A program made the translations under genes and the position numbers. This document shows, piece by piece, positions 17,020 through 26,450 of a stretch of DNA of 64,000 nt (positions are counted from its first letter, which is position 1; every line of letters starts with the position of its first letter). Below the pieces are notes generated by a model. The model saw only the letters and a program-made list of their open reading frames with translations, made no database searches and was not told the DNA's origin. Origin of the DNA: Gammaproteobacteria bacterium (GTDB lineage: Bacteria > Pseudomonadota > Gammaproteobacteria > Burkholderiales > Gallionellaceae). The stretch is from contig JAHJBC010000001.1 in assembly GCA_018813765.1 (NCBI GenBank), forward strand, positions 186,001-250,000. The letters are read 5' to 3'.

Positions 17020-17048
17020 AGAATATTATTAAACGCTTATATTGTCAA
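17020..17048 (-). promoter_or_regulatory. Sigma-70 promoter of the small RNA
   Basis: On the minus strand a perfect -35 TTGACA (17048-17043) is separated by exactly 17 bp from TATTCT (17025-17020). This predicts a transcript start near 17013, just before the first hairpin. No open reading frame of note follows, and the terminator lies about 100 nt downstream. Confidence 0.65.
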
Positions 17049-17269
17049 CTCCCTTCTTTCCGGCGGGCACGGCCCCACCGTAACCGCCCCCGATAATTTC
17101 GTTTGCTATTCCTGTCTTTCGCGTGCATAGTGCGCTCCGCGATTCAAGTCTGTCGTTGTTGTCTGGTTCTGTACCCGCATTCCTGCGGTATTTCTCCCTT
17201 CATCTGTCTGCCGTCTTGAACTTCGCTCCAAAGCGGGCGCGTGCCCTTAATTTTTTCAGGAGATTCAAA

Positions 17270-17473
17270 ATGGCAACAGGTACAGTCAAGTGGTTCAACG
17301 ATTCCAAGGGCTTCGGCTTCATCACCCCGTCCAACGGCGGCGATGATCTCTTCGCCCACTTTTCCGCTATCCAGAGTTCGGGTTTCAAGACCCTGACCGA
17401 AGGCCAGCAAGTCGAGTTCGACATCGTCGCCGGCCCCAAGGGTCAGCAAGCGTCGAACATCCGCGCGGCTTAA
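17270..17473 (+). CDS. Cold-shock protein (CspA family)
   Basis: A 67-residue single OB-fold cold-shock domain beginning [18 protein letters not shown]. The RNA-binding motifs RNP1 (KGFGFI) and RNP2 (LFAHF) are intact. It melts RNA structure in the cytoplasm, at low temperature or generally. The ATG at 17270 has an AGGAGA ribosome site at 17258-17263. Upstream in-frame starts would add an unrelated leader. The pyrimidine-rich stretch from about 17130 to 17269 is probably an untranslated leader, as in other csp genes. The IF-1 gene follows after 3 bp. Confidence 0.93.
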   Translation: MATGTVKWFNDSKGFGFITPSNGGDDLFAHFSAIQSSGFKTLTEGQQVEFDIVAGPKGQQASNIRAA

Positions 17474-17476
17474 GTT

Positions 17477-17737
17477 ATGGCAAAGGAAGAGCTGCTCGAA
17501 ATGAGCGGTGTGGTGGACGAAGTGTTGCCGGATTCACGCTACCGCGTGACGCTGGAGAACGGCCACAAGCTCATCGCGTACAGCGCGGGCAAGATGAAGA
17601 AGAACCACATCCGCATCATCGCGGGTGACAAGGTCTCTCTCGAACTCTCGCCTTACGACCTGACCAAGGGCCGCATCACGTTCCGTCATATCGAGACGCG
17701 CGGTCCGTTCGTCCCGCAACAGCGACGACGTTACTGA
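17477..17737 (+). CDS. infA: Translation initiation factor IF-1 (second-copy type)
   Basis: An 86-residue S1/OB-fold protein that starts [20 protein letters not shown] and includes [15 protein letters not shown] and [12 protein letters not shown]-1 occupies the ribosomal A site during initiation. Canonical IF-1 has 72 residues. This one has a basic tail ending PQQRRRY, matching the longer IF-1 paralogue found in many betaproteobacteria. The primary infA is therefore probably elsewhere, in the ribosomal-protein cluster. Its place 3 bp after a cold-shock gene suggests joint induction in the cold. IF-1 levels are known to rise on cold shock in E. coli. Confidence 0.92.
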   Translation: MAKEELLEMSGVVDEVLPDSRYRVTLENGHKLIAYSAGKMKKNHIRIIAGDKVSLELSPYDLTKGRITFRHIETRGPFVPQQRRRY

Positions 17738-17757
17738 AGCAGGCGTATCGACCTGAA

Positions 17758-17790
17758 TGCCACCCCCGCACATGCGGGGGTGGCATTTTT
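17758..17790 (+). terminator. Rho-independent terminator after infA
   Basis: A 13-bp perfect stem (TGCCACCCCCGCA at 17758-17770, its complement at 17773-17785) with a tiny loop is followed by TTTTT. It ends the csp-infA transcript. The minus-strand apaH stop codon lies a few bases beyond. Confidence 0.88.
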
Positions 17791-17797
17791 CATTCGT

Positions 17798-18619
17798 TCA
17801 CCAGTTCTTCGCCACTGGATTGCTGCAGCCGACCTGGAAGAGTTGCCGGTCCTCCAGCCGGATGGCCGTCATCGGACCGCCCCAAAGACAGCCGGTATCC
17901 AGCGCGACGACATTGGGGGTGACCTTCAGACCGAGCGCCGACCAGTGACCGAAATAGACCGTGGCGTCGCCGCTCCTGCGCCCAGGGACTTCGAACCACG
18001 GCACATAACCTTCCGGCATGTTCTCCACCTCGCCCTTGAACCTGAACTCCATCTCGCCCTGCGGGGTGCAGATGCGCAGCCGCGTGAAGGCGTTGACGAT
18101 GACGCGCAGGCGCTTGTAGCCGGTCAGCCCGTCGTCCCAGCCGTGCGGATTGTTGCCGTACATGCGTGCCAGGAAGACGGCGTAGTCCTTGCCGCGCAAC
18201 GCGCCTTCTACTTCGCGCGCCAGCTTGCCCGCCTGCTTCACGCTCCACTGCGGCAGCAGCCCGGCATGCACCAGCACGTTGCTTCCTTCCGCATGCAGCA
18301 GGGGCTGATGACGCAACCAGACGAGTAGTTCGTCGCGGTCGGGCGCGCCCAGCACCGTGTCCAGCGTATCCGTGTGGTGCAGCTCCGACACGCCCTCGGC
18401 CACGGCCAGCAGGTGCAGGTCGTGGTTGCCGAGCACGGTGATCGCGCTGTCGCCCAGCGATTTCACCAAGCGCAGCACTTCCAGCGAGCCGGGGCCACGG
18501 TTGACTAGGTCGCCGACGAACCAGAGCTTGTCCTGCGTCGGGTCGAAACGTATTTCCTCCAGCAGCCGCTGCAGCTCGTTGTAACAGCCTTGAATGTCGC
18601 CAATCACATATGTCGCCAT
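17798..18619 (-). CDS. apaH: Symmetrical diadenosine tetraphosphatase ApaH
   Basis: A 273-residue metallophosphatase that splits Ap4A into two ADP and also removes Np4 caps from RNA. The metal-binding blocks are in order: GDIQGC near residue 7, GDLVNRGP near 36 and GNHDLHLL near 63. His residues follow in HAGLLPQWS and FGHWSALG. Length matches the E. coli enzyme. It is transcribed away from msbA across a gap of about 90 bp. Confidence 0.96.
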   Translation of the reverse strand: MATYVIGDIQGCYNELQRLLEEIRFDPTQDKLWFVGDLVNRGPGSLEVLRLVKSLGDSAITVLGNHDLHLLAVAEGVSELHHTDTLDTVLGAPDRDELLVWLRHQPLLHAEGSNVLVHAGLLPQWSVKQAGKLAREVEGALRGKDYAVFLARMYGNNPHGWDDGLTGYKRLRVIVNAFTRLRICTPQGEMEFRFKGEVENMPEGYVPWFEVPGRRSGDATVYFGHWSALGLKVTPNVVALDTGCLWGGPMTAIRLEDRQLFQVGCSNPVAKNW

Positions 18620-18711
18620 CGAAATTCCCGTTCGTTTGCGAGTTCGGCCTTAGCCGCATCCGAGGACATCGGAAAAGGCCGGAATAAGTGTTTTCTGCTA
18701 AAGTGCGCGCC

Positions 18712-20484
18712 ATGAATCTTACCAGCACCCAGCTATATCTACGTCTTCTCGGTTACGTCAAGCCTTACTGGCGCACCTTCGCGCTTTCCATCATTGCCAT
18801 GGCCGTCACGGCCGCCACCGAGCCGCTGCTGCCAGCCCTGCTCAAGCCCATGCTGGACGGCACTTTCGTGCACAAGGACGACACCGTCATCCGGCTTGCG
18901 CCAGTGATCATCCTGCTGATCTTCCTCGTTCGCGGCATCGCGGCTTTCGTCGGCACCTACGCCATCGGCTGGGTCGCCAACAAGGTGGTGATGGATCTGC
19001 GCGAGGAGATGTTCCAGAAGCTGCTGACCTTGCCGACGCGTTACTACGACGACCACGCCAGCGGCAATCTGATGTCGAAGTTGATCTACGACGTGAACCA
19101 GGTCACCGCTGCCGCCACCAACGTGGTGACGGTGTCGATCCGCGACAGCATCATCATTGTCGGCCTGCTCGGCTGGCTGTTCTATCTCGACTGGAAGCTC
19201 ACCCTGCTCAGCCTGTTGATGCTGCCGGTCATTGCAGCGGTGCTGAAAGTACTCAATGCACGGCTGCGCATCGCCAGCCGCGATCAGCAACGCTCCATGG
19301 GCGACATCACGCAGGTGATCGAGGAAAGCATCACCGCACACAAAGTGGTCAAGCTCTACGGCGGACAGCAATACGAGCGCGACCGCTTCGGCGAACAGGC
19401 CAACTGGGTGCGCAGGTACATCATGAAATTCACCATGGCGGCCTCGGCCAATGTCCCTCTCGTGCAGATGATCGCCGCCATGGCATTGGCCGTCATCGTT
19501 TATCTCGCCACGGTGCAATCGCGCGCCGACGAAACGACGGTCGGCAGTTTCCTTTCCTTCATCGCCGCCATGCTGATGCTGACCGCCCCGATCAAGCGCC
19601 TGACCGGGGTGAGCGAGCACCTGCAGCGCGGACTCGCGGCATCCGAAAGCGTGTTCGGCCTGCTCGACACGCCCGGCGAGGTCGACAACGGCAAGATCGC
19701 CATCGGACGAGTGCAGGGCAAGATCACTTTCGACCATGTCGACATGGCCTACCAGCAGGGCGAGCGCCTGGCCCTGCACGACATTTGTCTCGACATCCCC
19801 GCCGGCCAGACTGTGGCGCTGGTGGGCGCTTCCGGCAGCGGCAAGAGCACGCTGGCGAACTTGGTGCCACGCTTCTACACGCCCAGCGGCGGACGCATCC
19901 TGCTGGACGGGAACGACATCTCGGAACTCACGCTGGAGAGCCTGCGCTCCAACATCGCGCTGGTCAGCCAGGAGGTCGTGCTGTTCAACGACACCATCGC
20001 CGCCAACATTGCCTACGGCCAGATGCGCGTGGTACCGGAGTCCGAGATCATCGCTGCCGCCCAGGCTGCGCACGCCATGGAATTCATCAACGAGATGCCG
20101 CAGGGACTGGATACGCTGGTCGGCGAGCGCGGGGTGAAACTCTCAGGCGGACAACGCCAGCGCATTGCCATCGCACGCGCCATTCTCAAGAACGCGCCTA
20201 TCCTGATCCTCGACGAGGCCACCTCGGCGCTGGACAGCGAATCGGAACGCCATGTGCAGGCCGCGTTGGAGACTCTGATGCAGGGACGTACCTCGCTGGT
20301 CATCGCGCACCGCCTGTCCACCATCGAGAACGCCGACCGCATCGTCGTGCTGCAAAAGGGCGAGATCGTGGAAACCGGTACGCATGCCGAACTGCTGGCT
20401 ATGTGCGGCGCCTATGCGAAGCTGCACCGCATCCAGTTCGACAGTACCGCCCATGCGGCAGCCGATCTCCCGTCTGGCGAATAA
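18712..20484 (+). CDS. msbA: Lipid A export permease/ATP-binding protein MsbA
   Basis: A 590-residue half-transporter that flips lipid A-core across the inner membrane. Six N-terminal membrane helices include the motif LLTLPTRYYDDHASGNLMSK. The ATPase domain has Walker A GASGSGKST near 372-380, signature LSGGQRQRIAIARA and Walker B ILILDEATSALD. I chose the ATG at 18712 (MNLTSTQLYLRLLGYVKP); a GTG at 18688 would add eight residues but lies in promoter-like sequence (TGCTAAAGT at 18696-18704). It precedes the polysaccharide locus and may mark its conserved left border. Confidence 0.93.
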   Translation: MNLTSTQLYLRLLGYVKPYWRTFALSIIAMAVTAATEPLLPALLKPMLDGTFVHKDDTVIRLAPVIILLIFLVRGIAAFVGTYAIGWVANKVVMDLREEMFQKLLTLPTRYYDDHASGNLMSKLIYDVNQVTAAATNVVTVSIRDSIIIVGLLGWLFYLDWKLTLLSLLMLPVIAAVLKVLNARLRIASRDQQRSMGDITQVIEESITAHKVVKLYGGQQYERDRFGEQANWVRRYIMKFTMAASANVPLVQMIAAMALAVIVYLATVQSRADETTVGSFLSFIAAMLMLTAPIKRLTGVSEHLQRGLAASESVFGLLDTPGEVDNGKIAIGRVQGKITFDHVDMAYQQGERLALHDICLDIPAGQTVALVGASGSGKSTLANLVPRFYTPSGGRILLDGNDISELTLESLRSNIALVSQEVVLFNDTIAANIAYGQMRVVPESEIIAAAQAAHAMEFINEMPQGLDTLVGERGVKLSGGQRQRIAIARAILKNAPILILDEATSALDSESERHVQAALETLMQGRTSLVIAHRLSTIENADRIVVLQKGEIVETGTHAELLAMCGAYAKLHRIQFDSTAHAAADLPSGE

Positions 20485-20545
20485 TTAGCATGTGGCACCC
20501 CGTCGGACCTGATGGTATCGAGGATCGTGAACGAAAGGTTGCGTT

Positions 20546-21316
20546 ATGAAGGCAGTCATACTTGCAGGCGGTCTGGGTACGCGCATCAGCGAAGAGACTT
20601 CAGTACGTCCGAAACCCATGGTCGAGATCGGCGGCAAACCCGTCCTCTGGCACATCATGAAGATTTACTCCGCCCACGGCATCAACGACTTCATCGTCTG
20701 CTGCGGTTACAAGGGCTATGTCATCAAGGAATATTTCGCCAACTACTTCCTGCACATGTCGGACGTAACCTTCGACATGGAGCACAATCGGATGGAAGTA
20801 CACCAGCACAATGCAGAACCATGGAAGGTAACGCTGGTGGATACCGGTGAAGCGACGATGACCGGTGGTCGTTTGAAGCGTGTCCGTCAGTATCTGGGAG
20901 GGGAGGATTTCTGCATGACTTACGGAGACGGGGTCGGAGACGTCAACATCACCGAACTGCTTACCTTCCATCGTTCACAGAAAAAACTGGTAACCCTGAC
21001 AGGCACGCGGCAACCCGGAAGGTTCGGCGCTTTGAGCCTTGAAGGAAACAAGGTCGCGAGCTTTGAAGAAAAGCCAACCGGTGACGGAGGTTGGATCAAC
21101 GGTGGATTCTTCGTGGTCTCGCCCAAGGCACTCGAATACATCGAAGGTGACACAACGCTGTGGGAACAAACCCCGCTCAAAAGACTGGCTAGTGAAGGCC
21201 AACTCTCTGCCTATCTGCATCACGGCTTCTGGCAGCCGATGGACACCCTGCGCGACAAGATGCACCTCGAAGAACTATGGCAATCCGGTAAGGCACCATG
21301 GAAGGTGTGGAAGTGA
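20546..21316 (+). CDS. rfbF: Glucose-1-phosphate cytidylyltransferase
   Basis: A 256-residue nucleotidyltransferase that makes CDP-glucose from CTP and glucose 1-phosphate. The N-terminal [20 protein letters not shown] is the nucleotide-binding signature, with the RfbF-typical SEET. Its length matches RfbF/DdhA. It starts a three-gene CDP-sugar set with rfbG and rfbH, and its stop overlaps the rfbG start. Confidence 0.96.
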   Translation: MKAVILAGGLGTRISEETSVRPKPMVEIGGKPVLWHIMKIYSAHGINDFIVCCGYKGYVIKEYFANYFLHMSDVTFDMEHNRMEVHQHNAEPWKVTLVDTGEATMTGGRLKRVRQYLGGEDFCMTYGDGVGDVNITELLTFHRSQKKLVTLTGTRQPGRFGALSLEGNKVASFEEKPTGDGGWINGGFFVVSPKALEYIEGDTTLWEQTPLKRLASEGQLSAYLHHGFWQPMDTLRDKMHLEELWQSGKAPWKVWK

Positions 21317-22377
21317 ACGCAACATTCTGGCGAGGCAAAAAGGTCTTCATGACCGGGCACACCGGCTTCAAGGGAGGCTGGCTTTCGCTGTGGTTGCAAT
21401 CCATGGGAGCGCAAGTGACCGGCTTTGCCTTACTGCCACCCACCATTCCCAGCCTGTTCGAGGTGGCCGATGTCGCACAGGGCATGACTTCCATCATCGG
21501 CGACATCCGCGAGGCCGAATCACTTGCAAAGGCCGTGCGCGAGGCCGCGCCCGAAATCGTCATCCACATGGCGGCCCAACCCTTGGTGCGCTATTCCTAC
21601 GCGAACCCGGTCGAGACCTATTCCACCAACGTGATGGGTACAGTGCATCTGCTGGAAGCCGTGCGGCAGACGCCCTCGGTGCGCGCCGTGGTCAACGTCA
21701 CCAGCGACAAGTGCTATGACAACAAGGAATGGGTGTGGGGCTACCGCGAGAACGAAGCCATGGGCGGCTTCGACCCTTATAGCAACAGCAAGGGTTGCGC
21801 CGAGTTGGTGGCCTCTGCCTACCGCAACTCCTTCTTCAATCCTGAGAAATATCACGAGCACAAAGTAGCACTGGCCTCGGTGCGCGCGGGCAATGTGATA
21901 GGCGGCGGCGACTGGGCTGCAGACCGGCTCATCCCGGACATCCTGCGCGCCATCAGCGACAACAAACCAGTCGTTATCCGCAGCCCGCATGCCATCCGCC
22001 CTTGGCAACATGTGCTGGAGCCGCTTTCCGGCTATCTTCTGCTGGCTGAAAAGCTTTACGAACAAGGCATCGCCTATGCCGAGGGCTGGAACTTCGGTCC
22101 CAACGACGAAGATGCGAAACCGGTGCAATGGATCGTCGAGCGCCTCACAGAGCAATGGGGCGACGGCGCGAGCTGGCTGCTCGATGGCGGCGAGCATCCG
22201 CACGAAGCGCATTACCTCAAACTGGATTGCTCCAAAGCCAGAATGCGCCTCGAATGGCAGCCGCGCTGGCACCTGGACCATACGCTGGAGATGATCGTAA
22301 CCTGGCAGCAAGCCTGGCTGGCAAAGCAGGATATGCGCAGCTTCACCCTGAAACAGATCGAACAATACGCACAGTGA
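21313..22377 (+). CDS. rfbG: CDP-glucose 4,6-dehydratase
   Basis: A 354-residue short-chain dehydrogenase that converts CDP-glucose to CDP-4-keto-6-deoxyglucose with bound NAD. It has the family-specific Rossmann loop [15 protein letters not shown], then YSNSK, where Tyr and Lys are catalytic. The GTG at 21313 overlaps the rfbF TGA and has GGAAGG eight bases upstream. It gives [10 protein letters not shown], which aligns with the N terminus of other RfbG proteins. An ATG at 21298 would add five residues and is the alternative. Confidence 0.94.
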   Translation: MNATFWRGKKVFMTGHTGFKGGWLSLWLQSMGAQVTGFALLPPTIPSLFEVADVAQGMTSIIGDIREAESLAKAVREAAPEIVIHMAAQPLVRYSYANPVETYSTNVMGTVHLLEAVRQTPSVRAVVNVTSDKCYDNKEWVWGYRENEAMGGFDPYSNSKGCAELVASAYRNSFFNPEKYHEHKVALASVRAGNVIGGGDWAADRLIPDILRAISDNKPVVIRSPHAIRPWQHVLEPLSGYLLLAEKLYEQGIAYAEGWNFGPNDEDAKPVQWIVERLTEQWGDGASWLLDGGEHPHEAHYLKLDCSKARMRLEWQPRWHLDHTLEMIVTWQQAWLAKQDMRSFTLKQIEQYAQ

Positions 22378-22384
22378 GAAAAGC

Positions 22385-23701
22385 ATGAGCACCAAAGAAC
22401 AACTCCGCAACCAGATCGCAGATCTAGTTAAACAATATGCAGACCTCGCCTATGCGCCCAGTACATTCGAAGCGGGCAAGCATGCCGTGCCGCCCTCGGG
22501 CAAGGTGATCGGGGCGGCCGAACTGCAGAACATGGTGGAAGCCTCGCTCGACGGCTGGCTGACTACCGGCCGCTTCAACGACGCCTTCGAGAAGCGCCTC
22601 ACCGAGTTCCTCGGCGTGAAGCACGCGCTCACCACCAACTCCGGCTCCTCTGCCAACCTGTTGGCATTTACCGCACTCACCTCGCACAAACTGGGCGACC
22701 GCGCCGTCCAGCCGGGAGACGAAGTCATCTCGGTGGCGGCGGGCTTCCCCACCACCGTGAACCCCATCCTGCAATTCGGCGCAGTGCCGGTCTTCGTCGA
22801 TGTGCAACTCGGCACCTACAACATCGACCCGGCCAAGATCGAAGCGGCGATCACGCCCAAGACCAAGGCCATCATGCTCGCGCATACCTTGGGTAACCCC
22901 TATGACCTCGATACCATCACCGCGCTGGCGAAGAAGCACAAGCTCTGGCTCATCGAAGACTGCTGCGATGCGCTCGGTTCCACCTACAACGGCAAGCTGT
23001 GCGGCACCTTCGCCGACATCAGCACACTGAGCTTCTACCCCGCGCACCACATCACCATGGGCGAAGGCGGCGCAGTGTTCACCAACAACGACCAACTGCA
23101 CCAGATTGTCGAATCGATCCGTGACTGGGGGCGCGACTGCTACTGCCAGCCCGGCAAAGACAACACCTGCGGCAAACGCTTCTGCCAGAAACTGGGCGAT
23201 CTGCCCTACGGTTACGACCACAAGTACACCTACTCGCACCTGGGCTACAACCTGAAGATCTCCGACATGCAAGCCGCCTGCGCCCTGGCACAGATGGACC
23301 GTGTGGAAGAATTCATCGCCGCGCGCAAAGCCAACTTCGCCTACCTGAAGAACGGCCTGAAGAACTGCGAAGAATTCCTGCTGCTGCCGGAAGCCACTCC
23401 GAACAGCGACCCGTCCTGGTTCGGTTTTCCCATCACCATCAAGGCGAGCGCAGGCATCAACCGCGTTGATCTGCTGCAATACCTCGACCAGCACAAGATC
23501 GGCACGCGCCTGCTGTTCGGCGGCAACCTGACGCGCCAGCCCTACATGACCGGACGCAACTTCCGCATCTCGGGCGAGCTGACCAATTCCGATATCGTGA
23601 TGAACGACACCTTCTGGATCGGCGTGTATCCGGGGTTGAGCAAAGAGATGCTGGATTTCGTCATCGAGAAGATCGAATCGTTCTTCGGCTTGAACTTCTG
23701 A
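22385..23701 (+). CDS. rfbH: CDP-4-keto-6-deoxyglucose 3-dehydrase (E1)
   Basis: A 438-residue enzyme that removes the 3-hydroxyl to give, with a reductase, CDP-4-keto-3,6-dideoxyglucose. It has the aminotransferase fold but carries His221 ([12 protein letters not shown]) where aminotransferases have the PLP lysine, as required for a dehydrase. The Cys-rich part [16 protein letters not shown] and KRFC supplies ligands of the [2Fe-2S] cluster. It needs an E3 reductase, which I do not see in the window, and no enzyme that finishes a dideoxyhexose follows. Confidence 0.95.
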   Translation: MSTKEQLRNQIADLVKQYADLAYAPSTFEAGKHAVPPSGKVIGAAELQNMVEASLDGWLTTGRFNDAFEKRLTEFLGVKHALTTNSGSSANLLAFTALTSHKLGDRAVQPGDEVISVAAGFPTTVNPILQFGAVPVFVDVQLGTYNIDPAKIEAAITPKTKAIMLAHTLGNPYDLDTITALAKKHKLWLIEDCCDALGSTYNGKLCGTFADISTLSFYPAHHITMGEGGAVFTNNDQLHQIVESIRDWGRDCYCQPGKDNTCGKRFCQKLGDLPYGYDHKYTYSHLGYNLKISDMQAACALAQMDRVEEFIAARKANFAYLKNGLKNCEEFLLLPEATPNSDPSWFGFPITIKASAGINRVDLLQYLDQHKIGTRLLFGGNLTRQPYMTGRNFRISGELTNSDIVMNDTFWIGVYPGLSKEMLDFVIEKIESFFGLNF

Positions 23702-23717
23702 CACGGCAGGACTCGCC

Positions 23718-23831
23718 TTGAAAGCCTCCGACGCACTCGCCAGCTTCCTGATCGTCCACCGGGCGCACACTTGTTTTGAACTAAAGGCGGCGCAATTGCT
23801 GCAGTCATTGCCATCAACGAGTACGCCTTAA
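23718..23831 (+). pseudogene. Possible remnant of a TPP-dependent enzyme gene
   Basis: A 37-codon frame starting TTG reads LKASDALASFLIVHRAHT then CFEL and LLQSLPST before TAA. It resembles the start of pyruvate-oxidase/acetolactate-synthase-like TPP enzymes (roughly K.SD...FL...G..H.FEL.GG...LLDS) with a deletion in the glycine loop. A TPP enzyme often follows rfbH in clusters making branched 3,6-dideoxy sugars, such as yersiniose through YerE. The resemblance is short and judged by eye, so this is tentative. Confidence 0.3.
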
Positions 23832-23892
23832 GGCCGATGTTCCGTTACACTGACAATCTGGAAACTACTACTGAAACATTTGAGGAATTTTA

Positions 23893-24825
23893 ATGAATCG
23901 CATTCTAATCACCGGCGGCGCAGGTTTTCTTGGATCGCATCTTTGCGACAGACTAATCAAGGAAGGACACGATGTGCTGTGCGTGGACAATTTTTTCACC
24001 GGCGGGAAAAGCAACATCAGCCACCTGCTGACTGACAGCCGCTTCGAACTGATGCGCCATGATGTGACGTTCCCGCTCTTTGTGGAAGTGGACCAGATCT
24101 ACAACCTGGCCTGCCCAGCCTCCCCCATTCACTACCAGCGCGACCCGGTGCAAACTACCAAGACCTGCGTGCACGGCGCGATCAACATGCTGGGACTGGC
24201 CAAGCGGCTGCGCGCCAAGATATTTCAGGCGTCCACATCGGAAGTGTATGGCGATCCGGAGATACACCCGCAGCCGGAGGAATACTGGGGCAAAGTAAAT
24301 CCCATCGGCTTCCGCAGTTGCTACGACGAGGGCAAGCGGTGCGCAGAGACGCTGTTCTTCGATTACTGGCGCCAGCACAAGCTGCGCATCAAAGTGGCAC
24401 GCATCTTCAACACCTACGGCCCCAGGATGCACCCCAACGACGGCCGCGTGGTCAGCAATTTCATCGTGCAAGCCCTGAAGGGCGAGGACATCACGATCTA
24501 CGGCGACGGCCAGCAGACGCGCAGTTTCTGCTATGTGGATGACATGATCGAAGGATTCGTGCGCCTGATGAATTCTCCCGACGACCTGACCGGCCCCGTC
24601 AACCTCGGCAACCCGGGCGAGTACACCATGCTGCAACTGGCCGAGACCATCCTCAAGCAGGTCGGATCGAAGAGCAAGCTGGTATTCAAACCGCTGCCGG
24701 AAGACGACCCGCGCCAGAGACAACCCAACATCGCGCTGGCGCAGAAGGCGCTGGGCTGGTCACCCCAAGTTCATCTGGATGACGGTCTCAGAGAGACTAT
24801 CGATTATTTCCGCAGGATTTTGTAG
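23893..24825 (+). CDS. UDP-glucuronate decarboxylase (UDP-xylose synthase)
   Basis: A 310-residue short-chain dehydrogenase that converts UDP-glucuronate to UDP-xylose and CO2. It has [16 protein letters not shown], then the UXS-typical [27 protein letters not shown] and the catalytic [12 protein letters not shown], followed by [17 protein letters not shown]. It lacks the membrane anchor of eukaryotic forms. Its substrate would come from the Ugd encoded at 60898-62064 in the same locus. Confidence 0.93.
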   Translation: MNRILITGGAGFLGSHLCDRLIKEGHDVLCVDNFFTGGKSNISHLLTDSRFELMRHDVTFPLFVEVDQIYNLACPASPIHYQRDPVQTTKTCVHGAINMLGLAKRLRAKIFQASTSEVYGDPEIHPQPEEYWGKVNPIGFRSCYDEGKRCAETLFFDYWRQHKLRIKVARIFNTYGPRMHPNDGRVVSNFIVQALKGEDITIYGDGQQTRSFCYVDDMIEGFVRLMNSPDDLTGPVNLGNPGEYTMLQLAETILKQVGSKSKLVFKPLPEDDPRQRQPNIALAQKALGWSPQVHLDDGLRETIDYFRRIL

Positions 24826-24869
24826 CAGCTTTCCGGTTCGCAACAGCGTATATTACGGCAGGGTTCCCG

Positions 24870-25577
24870 ATGAAATTCAAATTGAAACTCAAGAATATTC
24901 CGAAATACCTTTCCTTCTTTTCCGACCTCCGACAATACAAGCGTATGGAGAGTGCTGAAGATATATCAGCGCGCGATCTGTACCCGATACTGGACGAGAA
25001 GACTTCAACCACCGCATTTGACACACACTATTTCTATCAGGATATATGGGCCTTCAGGAAAGTACTTGAAAGCGGAGTCACGTCACACGTCGACGCAGGT
25101 TCCAAGGTCGACTATGTCGGCTTCCTGTCCACGATCACCCAGGTGACTTTCATTGACATACGTCCGCTGATCACCGACCTGCCCAGTCTGGACAGCAAAT
25201 CGGGGTCCATATTGGGAATGCCCTTCCCTGACGGATCGGTTACTTCACTTTCCTGTCTGCATGTGGCAGAGCACATAGGCCTCGGCCGCTATGGCGATCC
25301 ACTGGACCCCCTGGGTACTGTTAAAGCATGCCGGGAGCTTCAGCGAGTACTTGCTCCGGGTGGCAACCTGTATTTTGGCTTACCCATAGGATCGCCGCGC
25401 GTCTGTTTCAACGCCCACCGCATTCACTCCACCGATCAGATACTGGAGTACTTTTCAGGATTGAGACTGGTTGAATTTTCCTTCGTCGATGACAAAGGCC
25501 GCTTCAGGCAAAACGTCCCCCTGGAATCCGCGCGGGATGCGAAGTATGGATGCGGACTCTTCCATTTCACAAAATAA
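24870..25577 (+). CDS. DUF268-type, SAM-methyltransferase-like protein
   Basis: A 235-residue protein with a degenerate class I methyltransferase core: HVDAGSKVDYVGFLS in place of the glycine-rich motif, then SLSCLHVAEHIGLGRYGDPLDPLGTVKACREL and VLAPGGNLYFGLPIG. This matches the DUF268 family, found in polysaccharide loci and of unproven activity. It is visibly more A+T rich than the rfb genes. It is followed after 6 bp by an FkbM methyltransferase, and the two form a unit. Confidence 0.75.
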   Translation: MKFKLKLKNIPKYLSFFSDLRQYKRMESAEDISARDLYPILDEKTSTTAFDTHYFYQDIWAFRKVLESGVTSHVDAGSKVDYVGFLSTITQVTFIDIRPLITDLPSLDSKSGSILGMPFPDGSVTSLSCLHVAEHIGLGRYGDPLDPLGTVKACRELQRVLAPGGNLYFGLPIGSPRVCFNAHRIHSTDQILEYFSGLRLVEFSFVDDKGRFRQNVPLESARDAKYGCGLFHFTK

Positions 25578-25583
25578 GGGGGA

Positions 25584-26387
25584 ATGTTCGTGGGGATATA
25601 CAAAGATCTTCTAGTAAAGATTTCCGGGAATGCCTTTGTGCAGCGCCTGATGGCCAGACAGGTACATGCACTGAATCATGCCATGGGCATCGGCACCAGC
25701 GGTGATTTCTCTAACGACGGCGAATTCGTTGTATTCGACCTTCTCAGAAGGAACTGTCAGCCCCCCTATCGCATATTCGATGTCGGCGCGAACAAGGGGC
25801 AGTTCCTTACCTATGTGCTGGGCATCATGAAACAAAGCAGTTGCGACATCCATTGTTTTGAGCCAAGTCACAATACCTTTGGATTGCTGCAATCCAATTT
25901 CCCCGTTAGCGCTAACGTTACCCTGAACAACATTGGGCTGGGTATGGAAAGCTGCGACGCCGTTCTTCACTACAGCGAGGGCGGCGATGAGGGCGCTTCA
26001 CTCACAAAAAGGGACTTGAGTCACCACGGCATGATCGCGGATCATTCGGAGAACATCCGACTGACCACACTGGATGAGTACTGCCATTCACATGACATCG
26101 AACACATTCATTTGCTGAAGCTGGATATCGAGGGACATGAGCTGGATGCGCTGACAGGAGCTCGAAGCATGATCGATAAGGGCGGGATCGACATCATCCT
26201 GTTTGAATTCGGGGGCTGCAATATTGATTCGCGCAGGTTCTTTCGCGATTACTGGAATTTTTTCAAGGACACTGCAATGAGCATTTATCGGGCGACACCG
26301 TCTGGTTACCTGCTCAAGATCGAGAAATACTGCGAGGCGCATGAACAATTCTCCTATTCAAACTTCATCGCCATCCGGAATACTTGA
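25584..26387 (+). CDS. FkbM-family methyltransferase
   Basis: A 267-residue SAM-dependent methyltransferase. Motif I is FDVGANKGQFLTYVLG. The FkbM-typical HIHLLKLDIEGHELDALTGA and IILFEFGGCNID follow. FkbM proteins O-methylate hydroxyl groups, here probably on a sugar of the glycan. It is cytoplasmic, with no membrane segment. It stands next to the DUF268 gene, with similar A+T-rich codon use. Confidence 0.87.
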   Translation: MFVGIYKDLLVKISGNAFVQRLMARQVHALNHAMGIGTSGDFSNDGEFVVFDLLRRNCQPPYRIFDVGANKGQFLTYVLGIMKQSSCDIHCFEPSHNTFGLLQSNFPVSANVTLNNIGLGMESCDAVLHYSEGGDEGASLTKRDLSHHGMIADHSENIRLTTLDEYCHSHDIEHIHLLKLDIEGHELDALTGARSMIDKGGIDIILFEFGGCNIDSRRFFRDYWNFFKDTAMSIYRATPSGYLLKIEKYCEAHEQFSYSNFIAIRNT

Positions 26388-26450
26388 ATGCAGGAAATAT
26401 TCCCGCACTTTTATTCCTGCGCTATTCTTTGAGCAACCTTCAATAATTGC

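Larger units (their letters stand above)
16823..17269. other. 447-bp interval without protein genes
   Basis: The interval holds, from left to right, about 90 bp with nothing recognisable, the minus-strand small RNA with its terminator and promoter (16911-17048), and the probable untranslated leader of the cold-shock gene (about 17130-17269). The leader is pyrimidine-rich, ending with an AGGAGA ribosome site. The promoter of the cold-shock gene probably lies between 17050 and 17130 but no hexamers there are convincing. Confidence 0.6.

Noticed and set aside
16993-17130. A + strand 45-codon frame starting GTG after a GGGAGGAGAA site
   Set aside because: The apparent ribosome site is the complement of the small RNA's CTCCTCCC loop, and the frame runs through the small RNA promoter. 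The structured minus-strand RNA explains the sequence better.
20485-20545. Possible JUMPstart/ops element before rfbF
   Set aside because: I looked for GGCGGTAGCGT-like sequence ahead of the polysaccharide genes and found none.
26392-26420. GCAGGAA...TTCCTGC inverted repeat before the GT9 gene
   Set aside because: The 7-bp stem with a long loop and no T-tract is too weak to call a terminator or regulatory site.
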